From Zygnema cylindricum (Eukaryota; Streptophyta; Zygnematophyceae; Zygnematales; Zygnemataceae): a DNA stretch of 64,000 nucleotides. Below are positions 1 to 9,300 of the stretch, piece after piece. The notes under the pieces were generated by a model. The model searched no databases and was not told the DNA's origin. It saw only the letters and a program-made list of their open reading frames with translations. The stretch's first letter is position 1; each line of letters begins with the position of its first letter. Where the stretch lies: assembly GCA_037447655.1 (NCBI GenBank), contig JBBHKE010000488.1, forward strand, positions 197,556 through 261,555. Direction: 5' to 3'. Both the position numbers and the translations under genes were made by a program.

Positions 1-2315
1 CTTTCGGCTACTCCATTCGATTTTGGAGAATAAGGTGAAATAAACTATTGGGTAATTCCTTTCTCTTTACAATACCTCTCAAATGCGATAAATTTGCCTC
101 CATTATCCGAACGAATGGCTTTCAATTTTCGTTCGCACTGTCTTTCGGCAAATGCATGCCACTCAATAAAAGTTTCAAGAGCATCCGATTTCCTCTTCAA
201 TAATCAAACCCACGAAAATCTCGAATAATCATCAATGATGACCATAATATATCTATTTTCTCCAAGGCTCTCCGGCTTAATTTGTCCATATCGATCGACA
301 TGGACAAGCTCTAATGGATGTTGAGCCCAAAATTTCACATCGTTCGTAGCATGTGGTTTCCGAATTTGTCGTCCTTGACTACATCCATCGCATCCATTTA
401 CTTTTTCACCGGTAGCAAGATCTAATCCTTTTACACATGCCGTTTTTATCATTCTCCTCAAATTTCCTTCGGATGTATAACACATCCAATGGTGCCATAA
501 CGTTAAATCTCCCTTTAATTCCAAGATTTGATTTAGAATGCCCGTGGAAGAAGCATTCTTCCTCGGTCGCTTCCATAAAAGTCGACTATGCATTGAATTG
601 GTGACTTCGCCATCGCCAATTAATTTGCCGTCGGCGCGATATATGCGAATCGTCGAATCACCTCTAGCGACTACGCTTCCACCGGCATGCTGAATTTGAG
701 GTACGCTTAATAGATTCACTGAACCATCCGGAATATATAGGACATTCAATAGACGCGCCTCCGAAATAGTTTCATTTCCAAAACGACCCCGTGTAGGTAA
801 ATTTAATCGAACGGTACCCACTTTACCAACCGTAATCGTTTGTCCACTTGCGACCGTAATTAATTTTGGTACGGTAAGTGAACGCATGTCGTCAAACAAT
901 GTAGCGTCCGTACACACGTGGTGAGACGCTCCCGTGTCAATAATCCATTCCTTTTCGCGTGCGTCACTTGGTTCACTTAATGAATCAATAGAGAGGTGAA
1001 GACAAGTGAACGTTTGTCCTCCTTCGTCTCCTTCAAAATTTCCCAAGTCAACAAAATTTCCATGACTTCCACCATGACCGCCATAGCGGTCGCCTCTATC
1101 ACCTCCTCTACCTCCTCTTCCACTTCCAGAATCTCCACTCTTTGCATAACATTGAGAAATCGTATGCCCCCACTTACCACAAAAATGACATTGCTTGTCT
1201 TTATCCGGAAAAGAGGATGACAAGTGTCCAAGCCGGTTACTGCGGTAGCATGTCACATTGGAAAGATCCGAAGGGGTCTTCGGTGGACGACCTTGCTCCT
1301 TCTTGTTTACCTCGGCCTCCACCACCACCTCTCGGGCCACCTCCTCTACCACCTCCTTCACCACCGGCATAGTTAAGATCCGGGGTTTGGTGAGTAGTAG
1401 AGTTTAGAACTCCTCCTCCTCCAATTGAAGAAGCCGATGGAGTTTCCTCCAACATTTTGATAAAATTAACGGTGAATCCGAAAGTATTATCCGCCTTCGC
1501 TCGTAAAATAGCCTTAAGATGCGAAAGCTTGTCCAGCAAAGCGTTAAGAAAAACGCTTAATTTATCCGCATCCAAAATAACTGGACCATTGTTGAGTAAT
1601 TGCTCGAGTATAATATTGAAGCGCTTCACGGCATCATCCATCACTTCATTTGATTTGATTTTAAAATTCATAAAATCGGTATAAACATATTGACCCTTGT
1701 TCTCAACACCTTTCTCATATTGCTCCTCAAGTGCTTGCCAACACTCATGGGCCGTGCCGTGAGCGAGGAAATGATCAAGCACGGAAGAAGTGCATTTTAT
1801 CATCAAACCGGTCGTTGCCGCAATATCTTTTAACCTCCATTGGGCACGCGCCTTGCTCTCGATTGGCATTTTCTCCTCTCCGTTGACAATCCTCCAAAGC
1901 TTTTTGAGAATAAGTTGGCCTGAAATGAACTTCTTGCAAACGGCATAATTGGTGCCGTTAAAGGCCACGGATTTCCCTGATATACAAAAAAATTCTTGGT
2001 TTTCCAATCCTTCGCCAAAATCAGACTCTTTTTCTTCTATCTTCGCCTTTCCCTTCCTAATTCTCTTTTTTCTCTCACTCTTTTTAACTCCAATGAATGG
2101 ATCGCTAGCCGGAAAGGAAGTATTTTCTTTTTTCTCTCTCGGTTGAGTTTGAAAACGGGAATCTACATATCTCATAAGTGTATCAAACATTTCCTCGAAT
2201 TTTCTCCTGTATCTCGGGTCTCCTCAAATTGAGATCCCAAAAAACTGAACTCTCGGGTCTCCTCAAATTGAGATCCCAAAAAACTGAACTCTCTTGCTCT
2301 CTCTGAAGTTGACAT
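1..2315 (-). pseudogene. gag-pol of copia element, frameshifted
   Basis: Gag starts at the ATG at 2315 (MSTSERARE). It continues through a UBN2-type gag core, a Gly/Arg-rich stretch and two CCHC-like knuckles near 1250-1150, then the aspartic protease motif DTGASHHVCTD (about 950), a GAG-pre-integrase segment (LWHHWMCYT, about 490) and the integrase start (DDYSRFSWV, about 210). Compared with its relative at 26209-24635, one extra base near 1305-1310 shifts gag out of the protease frame. A further frame break lies near 204, and an in-frame TAG follows in the integrase near 55. The first knuckle has lost a Cys (CYRSNRLGHLSSSF). The element is not autonomous. Confidence 0.85.
2213..2290. repeat. 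39-bp perfect tandem duplication in the gag leader
   Basis: Two exact 39-bp units (2213-2251 and 2252-2290) lie end to end in the N-terminal gag codons. Because 39 is a multiple of three, the duplication adds 13 residues without a frameshift. The related element near 26160 has one unit. Confidence 0.9.
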
Positions 2316-2393
2316 GGGGGGAGGAATTTTTCAATTTTTCTTCCTCCCCATGCGCGCTCTCTATAACTCCGAAGCACTAGCGCCGATACCAAT

Positions 2394-2917
2394 TGATGGA
2401 TCTTAATCAAATGACATTTACTCAAAATAAATTCACAAAACTTAAAACATTACACAGCAGAAGCTCAAAATAGACCAGAGGTATAACGGCCAAAAGAATT
2501 ATAAGTGTTCTTGGTCGAAGCCTCTTTACATCATCTCTTTTCTCTCTCTTCTCTCTCTCTTAAATAATCTCTACTCCGAATATTAATACTCCAAGGTTAA
2601 TACTCTGCTGCTGTACACTGCTGCCTATTTACCCTGCGACTCTACACTAACAGACAACAAAGAAAGACAAGCAAGACTAGGATGGCGACAAACTCTGTCC
2701 CATACGCACGAAATAAAGTACTTGTACACAAAACACGAACACCTATCCAAAAGTAAAAGTCACGCGAAACGAAATAGTACCTTTCGTTCGCGGACGTCTG
2801 AAATAGTGCCACGAAACGACATCTCACATTTCGTATGATGACGCGGCACAAAACTTCAATCAAATATAATTGGTATACCGCTTCGCGTTAAAGTGGCGAT
2901 TCGGCGATATCCCAACA
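2394..2917 (-). repeat. 5' LTR of the copia element at 1-2917
   Basis: On the minus strand it begins TGTTGGGATATCGCC and ends ATCCATCA, directly before the tRNA-complementary TGGTATC primer site. It contains CT-rich runs and cuts off where the gag leader begins. The length of 524 bp is inferred from the TG/CA borders; the partner LTR is outside the window. Confidence 0.8.
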
Positions 2918-4573
2918 CTTAGCAAATGGACACAAAATTCCAACATTTATCACGTCTTAATTAGCATATTACGATGTCTTTTGTACATTTCTTTTTAAAA
3001 ATTATATTCAACCTCCATATACCCATATAAAGAAACTTTGCTTTTGCAAGTTGCATGGTACCTTAAGATAACGTTTGGATTCAAAATTTGTCGTGTGTGT
3101 ACAAAGTTACCAAAAATGTTTGTTAGAGTAAATTATAATACTTCACAAACATTTTTAGAAGCGATTAAATGGAATACTACTAATGACTACTTACTATTGG
3201 AATAACTGTCAGTTATTTGACCATCTTTATTAACAGACAGTTTTGGAAACAATTTGAAGTCAAGTTTGGTTGGATATTCTAGAATTAACCTTTAGACAAA
3301 AGGAGATCAACCATTACTTGTTCAAAAAGGTACAAAAACAAAAGCCAAGGGAAGTGATGGGCGCCGGAGAAGCCATACGTCCTACACAGTACTGCGCATC
3401 ACTTCAACTAACGGAGGAGGGCCAGCAAGATAAGCTCACAAGTATAGTTGGAGAGCCGTGTGATTGGTGATTATCTCACACGGTTCGGGGAGGACTTGAG
3501 GGACGCACTTGTTTTTAGCGCACCACATTTCACTTTTTCCGTTGGGTATCAATGCATACTTTACCGAATCACTTTCATTTCTTTCGTTTAGTTATCTAAA
3601 CACTTTTTTAAGAAGCAAACTTCCACAATTTTAGTGTGGAAAGTAGATTGTTGAAAGAAGCAGGTTCTTAAAAAGTCGAAGTAAAATTAAAAGTACAGAG
3701 GACAGAAAATGGAATATAATTTAATTAAGCTTATAGATCCAGACTAGTTCATCCGTAAGAAAAACTGGAAGTTAACCTGAAAAGCTAAATAGTGTCTTTT
3801 CACTCTATAGATGGAAATCGGAGAGGGCAAAATAGTTAAATTTGATCTGAACGAAATAAGGACACAGAAACAGTGTTAATAAATGAATAGTGTTAGAACT
3901 ACATAAATAAAGCAATTGAAATAGAAGATTCTGATTAAAGAAATAGTAATAAGACATGCTAAACAACTAAAACAATGTTATTTAAATAATGGTGGTAAAA
4001 CAACAGAAAAACTGTATGAAACAACTGAATAAAATAACAGGACAATAAGGCAAAAGTTAGGACAGTATAAAGGGTTTCTGTTTTTTCTATTTTTTTCATT
4101 TTTGTATGTAAGGTTCTAATGATTTGTTTAGTGTCTGATTTCTTTATCTATTCTTTTAAATTTCGATTTTACTGATATTTACTGGACTTGATTTCATATC
4201 GCGGATTGATTTAAAAAAAAAAGGAAAACATTTTTTTTCTTATTTTGATGATTAAGACGGCTGTATATAGTGAGATAATTAGAAAGGAATGTGTAGACTT
4301 TTTTCTTTGTTTTGTAAGAGTGACACATTTATATGTTTGAAACACAGAAAAGTACAGACCTCCTTTTATGTAATAAAAATACTACGCACAAAGTAAAAGC
4401 TACGATTGTCAAAACAGAGGATAATTTTATAGCAAACATACAGAAAGAGAAGGAGAGTGGGGAAATGAGGGAAAGGACAGAGAGGGAGAGGGATTGGGAG
4501 ACGAATTGGGAGAGCAGTCCATTTGAAAAAGTACAAAAAAGAAACAAAAACCAAACTTGAGGAGAAGCGAGAT
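2918..4573. other. Intergenic AT-rich DNA
   Basis: I see no gene. Only short chance reading frames occur. The one structured item is the group II intron domain V near 3453-3486 with flanking intron-like sequence (about 3340-3530), annotated separately. Confidence 0.6.
3453..3486 (+). ncRNA. Group II intron domain V (remnant of an organelle-type group II intron)
   Basis: The 34-nt segment starts GAGCCGTGTG and ends CTCACACGGTTC. It shows the features of group II domain V: the canonical 34-nt length, the AGC catalytic triad at the base of the lower helix, an 11-bp basal stem (GAGC with GTTC, CGTGTGA with TCACACG) and a GNRA-type loop (GTGA). The flanks (about 3340-3530) also look intron-like, with a possible domain VI hairpin after it. 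No intact maturase is visible: the 66-codon frame at 3270-3470 ends inside domain V. Most likely this is mitochondrial or plastid DNA inserted into the nuclear genome; an assembly chimera is the alternative. Confidence 0.75.
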
Positions 4574-4578
4574 AGTTC

Positions 4579-4800
4579 TGTTGACGTACGTGAAACGTGC
4601 GCTCGATATCCGGAATTGTGGTAATATCCACACTAAAAACCTATATAAAAATGGACCCACCAGCATAACATCCGAGCTGGTGGCACAGTGGTAGTGCGTT
4701 CGCAGCTTAAGTGAAAGGTCCCAGGTTCAAATCCTGGCCGGCTCATCAATCCCTTTATTGGGATCGTCCATTCTATCCCCCGATTCTAGGAATCTTAACA
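4579..4800 (+). repeat. 5' LTR of the TRIM
   Basis: 222 bp, TG...CA ended, base-for-base the same as 4867-5088 as far as I can read. It holds a TATA-like box near 4650 and the tRNA-like cloverleaf at 4674-4745, then a small hairpin (AATCCC..GGGATT type) near 4749-4765. Confidence 0.93.
4674..4745 (+). tRNA. tRNA-like cloverleaf (Lys-CTT-like) inside the TRIM 5' LTR
   Basis: A full cloverleaf can be drawn: acceptor GAGCTGG/CCGGCTC (7 bp), D stem GCAC/GTGC with loop AGTGGTA, anticodon stem TTCGC/GTGAA, 5-nt variable loop, T stem CCAGG/CCTGG with loop TTCAAAT, and discriminator A. The A box (TGGCACAGTGG) and B box (GGTTCAAATCC) look usable by RNA polymerase III. The anticodon loop is AGCTTAA, so the triplet would be CTT, but the universal U33 is G. 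It is therefore more likely a tRNA-derived promoter/structure than a decoding tRNA. Confidence 0.7.
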
Positions 4801-4866
4801 TGGTATCAAAGCCAGGGGGACCAGGTTTACATGGACTATTATGACCGGCTACCTCTCGAGGGGGGG

Positions 4867-5088
4867 TGTTGACGTACGTGAAACGTGCGCTCGATATCCG
4901 GAATTGTGGTAATATCCACACTAAAAACCTATATAAAAATGGACCCACCAGCATAACATCCGAGCTGGTGGCACAGTGGTAGTGCGTTCGCAGCTTAAGT
5001 GAAAGGTCCCAGGTTCAAATCCTGGCCGGCTCATCAATCCCTTTATTGGGATCGTCCATTCTATCCCCCGATTCTAGGAATCTTAACA
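4867..5088 (+). repeat. 3' LTR of the TRIM
   Basis: Second 222-bp copy, preceded by a polypurine tract (CTCGAGGGGGG) and followed by the AGTTC target duplication. Confidence 0.93.
4962..5033 (+). tRNA. tRNA-like cloverleaf inside the TRIM 3' LTR
   Basis: Exact repeat of the cloverleaf at 4674-4745, offset by 288 bp, with the same U33-to-G deviation and intact A and B boxes. Confidence 0.7.
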
Positions 5089-5093
5089 AGTTC

Positions 5094-5977
5094 AAGTGCC
5101 AAAAGGCACGAAAATGAATAAAACATGGAAAAATAAATTTCAAAATTTTAATACTAAGAAAACGTGACAAAAATAAACTAATACTAAAGGAATTTTCAGT
5201 GAAAATTAGTCGCCTAAGAAAATGTACTAAGAAAATAGTCGCCTCTATCCTTTCTAAGAAAATGTATTAACTTTTTCAAAAAGCTAATTTTAGTGTGGTT
5301 TCTGTAAAAAATCCATGTCTTTAAAAGTCAGGAATCTAATTATTGTACATTTTCTTTCTTAAAGTTAAGTTCACCAATAGTGAACTTTGATAAAAAAAAT
5401 TGAAAGCAAAAAAACTAAAATGAACATAATAACGTAATAACACCTCTGAAAAATTAAGTTCCTGGAAAACAAACAAAGTGGAAAAATCATTCTCAATGTT
5501 TTTTTTTTTTTTTGTTTGCCGAAGTCTCTTCCTCACTTCTGTTACACATAAAAAGTTGAAATTTTAAGACCCTGGATACAAAAACAGCCAGAAAAGAAAG
5601 GGAACAAAAAAAATTAGAAAAGATCAGAAACCTCTCCATGACCGAAAGAGCAAAAAGAACTACTTTTCCAAAATACTAAAAAAAACTGTTAATATATTGT
5701 CTAATGTTAATTGTATTACAACTTACCATAAGAAAACTAGTTTTTGAATTCAAAATTCTCTTGTACCATCCAAAGTAAAAACAACAACAAAAAAGCAAAT
5801 CCCGAAAATGCAAATCACTCCCAAAGAAAGAATCCTCCAAAACATAAAAACAAAAAACAAATCTCTGAACATAAAATATAACGCAAATCCTAATAAAATC
5901 CTAACAAAATCAAAATCCCAACAAAATACAAATCCTATACAAAGACCGAATCTAAACAAACTCCCAGTAAGAGAAAA
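5094..5977. other. AT-rich region downstream of the GH9 gene
   Basis: No gene recognised. It may contain the 3' UTR of the endoglucanase: the last coding exon could instead splice at a good donor (GTAAGTATTT, near 5993) into an unseen exon here. A poly-T run lies near 5500. Confidence 0.4.
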
Positions 5978-6333
5978 TCAAACATAAAAATACTTACTCT
6001 TTGTCTTTTTTTTGGGCCATGCTCCAAGATCAGTTGTGTAGGACTGTACGGTAAAATTTGCCACGTAACCAATTTGAATATACCCAAAAGAACCCTTTCT
6101 CGTTTCTCCGTCTCTAAGTAGAAAGCGATCCCAAGCCGGAAAAGTGTATTGATTTCTTTGTGAAGTCGGAAAAATATTCCAACTGCTTTCAGGATGGAAG
6201 TTATTCGAATAAAGTATTAGGGTTTTAACATTTCCTGGACCTTTATTAAATAAGACGAGTTCAACTCGATAATAAGTTTTTCCGTTGTCTCTCCAAGAGT
6301 CGATTTGGGACGTGACAGTCACTTGGGGACCAT
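5978..6333 (-). other. GH9 exon 10: second CBM49-like module
   Basis: Encodes [20 protein letters not shown] followed by [18 protein letters not shown], then [19 protein letters not shown] and FGYIQIGY: the alternating beta-strand pattern with conserved Trp/Tyr of CBM49. It is better conserved than the first module. It ends with a basic tail (PKKKTKSKY) and TGA. Confidence 0.8.
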
Positions 6334-9300
6334 CTGTCAAAGATTAAAAAAAAAAAGGAAAAAAATAAGTTTCGTTTCTTTTTTTGAGTTTTCCGTGGTT
6401 TTTCTAAAGTGTCGTGGTCTTCTGGTGAGCCTTGTGAATTTTGTAGCAAGAATTGTTTTTTCTGGAGTTTTCAAGATTATTTTTTATGGTTCTTATGGGA
6501 GGTTTTAATTCAGACCCAGGAAATTGAAAGTTCGAGAATTAGAGATTGTGGAGGGAATGGTTTGGAACTCCAAAATTGGCTGCCGTGAAATTTTGGTTAC
6601 AGCACCAAAGAAGAGAAAAAAACTGCACCGAAATATGTTAATAATGAGAAGGGGTCATGAAGTCCATGAAATTTTAAGACAGGCAATTCCTCAAACGGAT
6701 GCAATAGGGGTGCAAGCCAATGTGTTTAATCCCTTACTGGAAGGAGAGGATGGAGGAGGAGATGATGGAGGTGGAGAAGTCACTGAAAGAAGGGGCGGCG
6801 TTCCTGTTGGAGGGAAAGGAGGAGTCGATTTGGGAAGAGGAGGGTTCTTGGGGGGCAGTGGAGATTTTAGAGGTGGAGGGAGAGGGGAGATCTTCAAAGG
6901 TGGGGGAGAGATTTTGGAGGGAGGTAATCTTGCAGGGGGTGGTTGAGGAGATTTGAGGGGCGGTGCAGGGGTAGAGGCCATAGGAGGGGAAGTAGAGCGC
7001 TTGGAAGGGGGAGGTGGGGAAACCTTTGGAGGTGGTGGAGCTTTCATTGGAGGAGGAAGAGAAGATTTCAGTGGGGGAGGGGAAGCTTTTGAGGGAGGAG
7101 AGGAGATAGGTGGTCCTCCCGAATAAGAGAGAACTTTAAAAACAGGAGCTTTCCCTTGTTGAATAAGACCAAAATTGTGGCCTTTACCAGGAGAAAGTTC
7201 TTGCTTATAGGAGGGAAGGGTGACAGTTTTTGTAGAGCTATTGTAAAATATTTCCCAAAATTCACGTGGACTAAATCCGGTTACGGAAAGTATAATGTTG
7301 GAAAGTTTGTATGTAGGAGAAATATTCAAAACCGTACAATTTAGTTCTTGGAAATTTTCCCACGAGTTTTTTACGACACATCCGATAGTTACAAGATCAC
7401 CTGTGTAAAAAAAAAAAAAAAAAAAAATGGTGTTATAAAAAAGTAAAAGTGGTCCGATATCTGGAAGGAAATTCTTATGAGAATAAATACAAAATCAACA
7501 CTGTAAGAAATAAAGAAAAATACTGCAACAAATGAGCACAAATAATACAGTCCATTCTCTTTTATTATTTTATTTTGATAAAAAATCTTACTGCTACAAA
7601 GGATCAAACTCACCTTGGAAGGGAGGTGGGGGAGGAGGAGAGGGCGGAGGTGGTGGGGAAGGAGGCGGGGAAGGAGGAGGAGGAGGAGAGGGTGGAGGGG
7701 GAGGAGAGGGAGGAGGAGAGGGAGGTGAGGGAGGAGAAGGAGGAGGTGGTGGTCCTACTGGTTGACTGATTGCAAATAATTTGGCTAATACCCCTATTGA
7801 ACCCGCATTTGTATAGGTGGTTGGTTCGGCTTGGTTGTAATTTCCGCGATCGTCTCTATATTGGTCATCCATCTGTTTCCCCATATAAAACGTAGTTCCC
7901 AATTCAATTTCTAGCTTTTAGGCTGAAAATGTTCAATTTAATGAAAGTTTCTCAATTGGTGTTTGGCTCTCGAGTGTTTTTTTCTTTTCTTACTAAACAA
8001 CCTAAGATTTAAAGAAAGTTAACATTTTAGCGTTAAAAATGGATATTTGGAAATATAGATATAGCTAATAAGTAAATATTTGTGTGATGTGAACCATAGC
8101 CATTTTCTCATCCAAATTAACCGTCCACGCTATTCATATTAGACATAGCGTCTACACTAGTTATAGGTCCCACACAAATGACGGCACACCACATGAGTGA
8201 TGGTGAGGGTCTCCACTTCTCATTGGCACACAGGTAACGGTGGGAAACCACACCAATTATGTGGGAATCCACATTCATTATGATGGAAAGTGTACAGGAA
8301 GACATGACTCACATCGCTGGGTCCTCCCACAAAAGCTCCATAGAGAATGTTGGGATTTGGATTGGGAGAGTTGTAATAGGCCCCATATCCATCAGTGGGT
8401 CCTCCAGTTCCACAAGTAATTTTTGTCGGAAAAGTGTTGAAATTTGGAAGGGAAGAAGATCTGTGATGGGGTCGAAGAGGGTATTTGGACCCAAATCCAA
8501 CCATGTACGAGTAGCCGGCCTTATTCTTTCCGAGGAGGTAGTCCATCTGTCCAGGAATTTCACCGATAAAGAATAAGCATAAATATAACATCGAAAAAAA
8601 AAAAAAACTAAGAAAAGCATTCTGTTTTTAGATTGATGATGTAATGGTTTCTCAATTTAACTTTTTGCATTTTTTTCCGATAATTATGAGACAGGGAATT
8701 GGCTTTACTTGTGATCTGGAAAAGGCGAAGATTTGGGCTGGGGTTATTGTTGCACTGTTTCCTCCATCCGAACAAACCAAATTTTTATTAACACTTGCAA
8801 GAGCATCGCTGTATACCAAAGTGAGAAACGCAATGTTGATGACGTATTGGCTATTCACAACATTGAATTGAACCAAACCCTCTGCGATAAATTTAACGCC
8901 ACCATCAAAACAGGGACAAAACAAAATTTTCGTCAGTGTGTGTGAGCCTTGATGCGAGATTTCGTTTCAAGTTGAAAACAAATTTTCAATGATGACGCTA
9001 TACGAGTGATAGAGCCCTTGCCATTACTAGTGTGGCTCGTGTTGGCAAGAGTATGATCAATTTTGTATCCCACACAAATGTTGGTTAAATTTTCAAAAAC
9101 AAAAGGTTTTGCATTCTAACTCGCGTTTTGAAATAAAAAATACTATAAAAATTAGTGTGGTCCACACTAATAGGAACAAGCGGTAGGAGTGAAATCACAT
9201 GTCCAATAAGCTTGATTTGATACTGACAAGAAAATCTTACAATGACGAAAATGACAATTAGATGGGCACTGATACAAAACACTGATATCCAGATGAGTTA

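Larger units (their letters stand above)
1..2917 (-). mobile_element. Ty1/copia LTR retrotransposon, partial (5' LTR, gag, protease, start of integrase)
   Basis: On the minus strand the order is LTR (2917-2394), a primer-binding site starting TGGTATCGGCGC just inside it (about 2391-2378), gag, protease, then integrase running off the window at base 1. Gene order and the TG..CA LTR ends are those of Ty1/copia. The body is very similar to the older element at 14676-26936 (same zinc knuckles, same WIIDTGASHHVCTD protease motif), so both belong to one family, but the LTR is shorter (524 bp against about 650 bp). The RT half and 3' LTR lie outside the window, so target duplications cannot be checked. 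Confidence 0.9.
4579..5088 (+). mobile_element. TRIM (terminal-repeat retrotransposon in miniature) with tRNA-like LTRs
   Basis: Two 222-bp direct repeats that read as identical (4579-4800 and 4867-5088; TGTTGACG...CTTAACA) flank only 66 bp. The internal part starts with a PBS complementary to the 3' end of initiator tRNA-Met (TGGTATCAAAGCC) and ends with a polypurine tract (CTCGAGGGGGG). A 5-bp target duplication AGTTC occurs at 4574-4578 and 5089-5093. There is no coding capacity, so it must have been mobilised by an autonomous copia-like element. Identical LTRs and a perfect target duplication indicate recent insertion. Each LTR contains a TATA-like CTATATAAAA followed by a tRNA cloverleaf, which is unusual. 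Confidence 0.93.

Noticed and set aside
4674-4745. Functional tRNA-Lys(CTT) gene
   Set aside because: It lies inside LTRs and lacks U33; better described as tRNA-like.
6524-6956. Plus-strand Gly/Glu-rich frames at 6524-6956 and 7532-7769
   Set aside because: Antisense shadows of the proline-rich linkers in GH9 exons 8 and 9.
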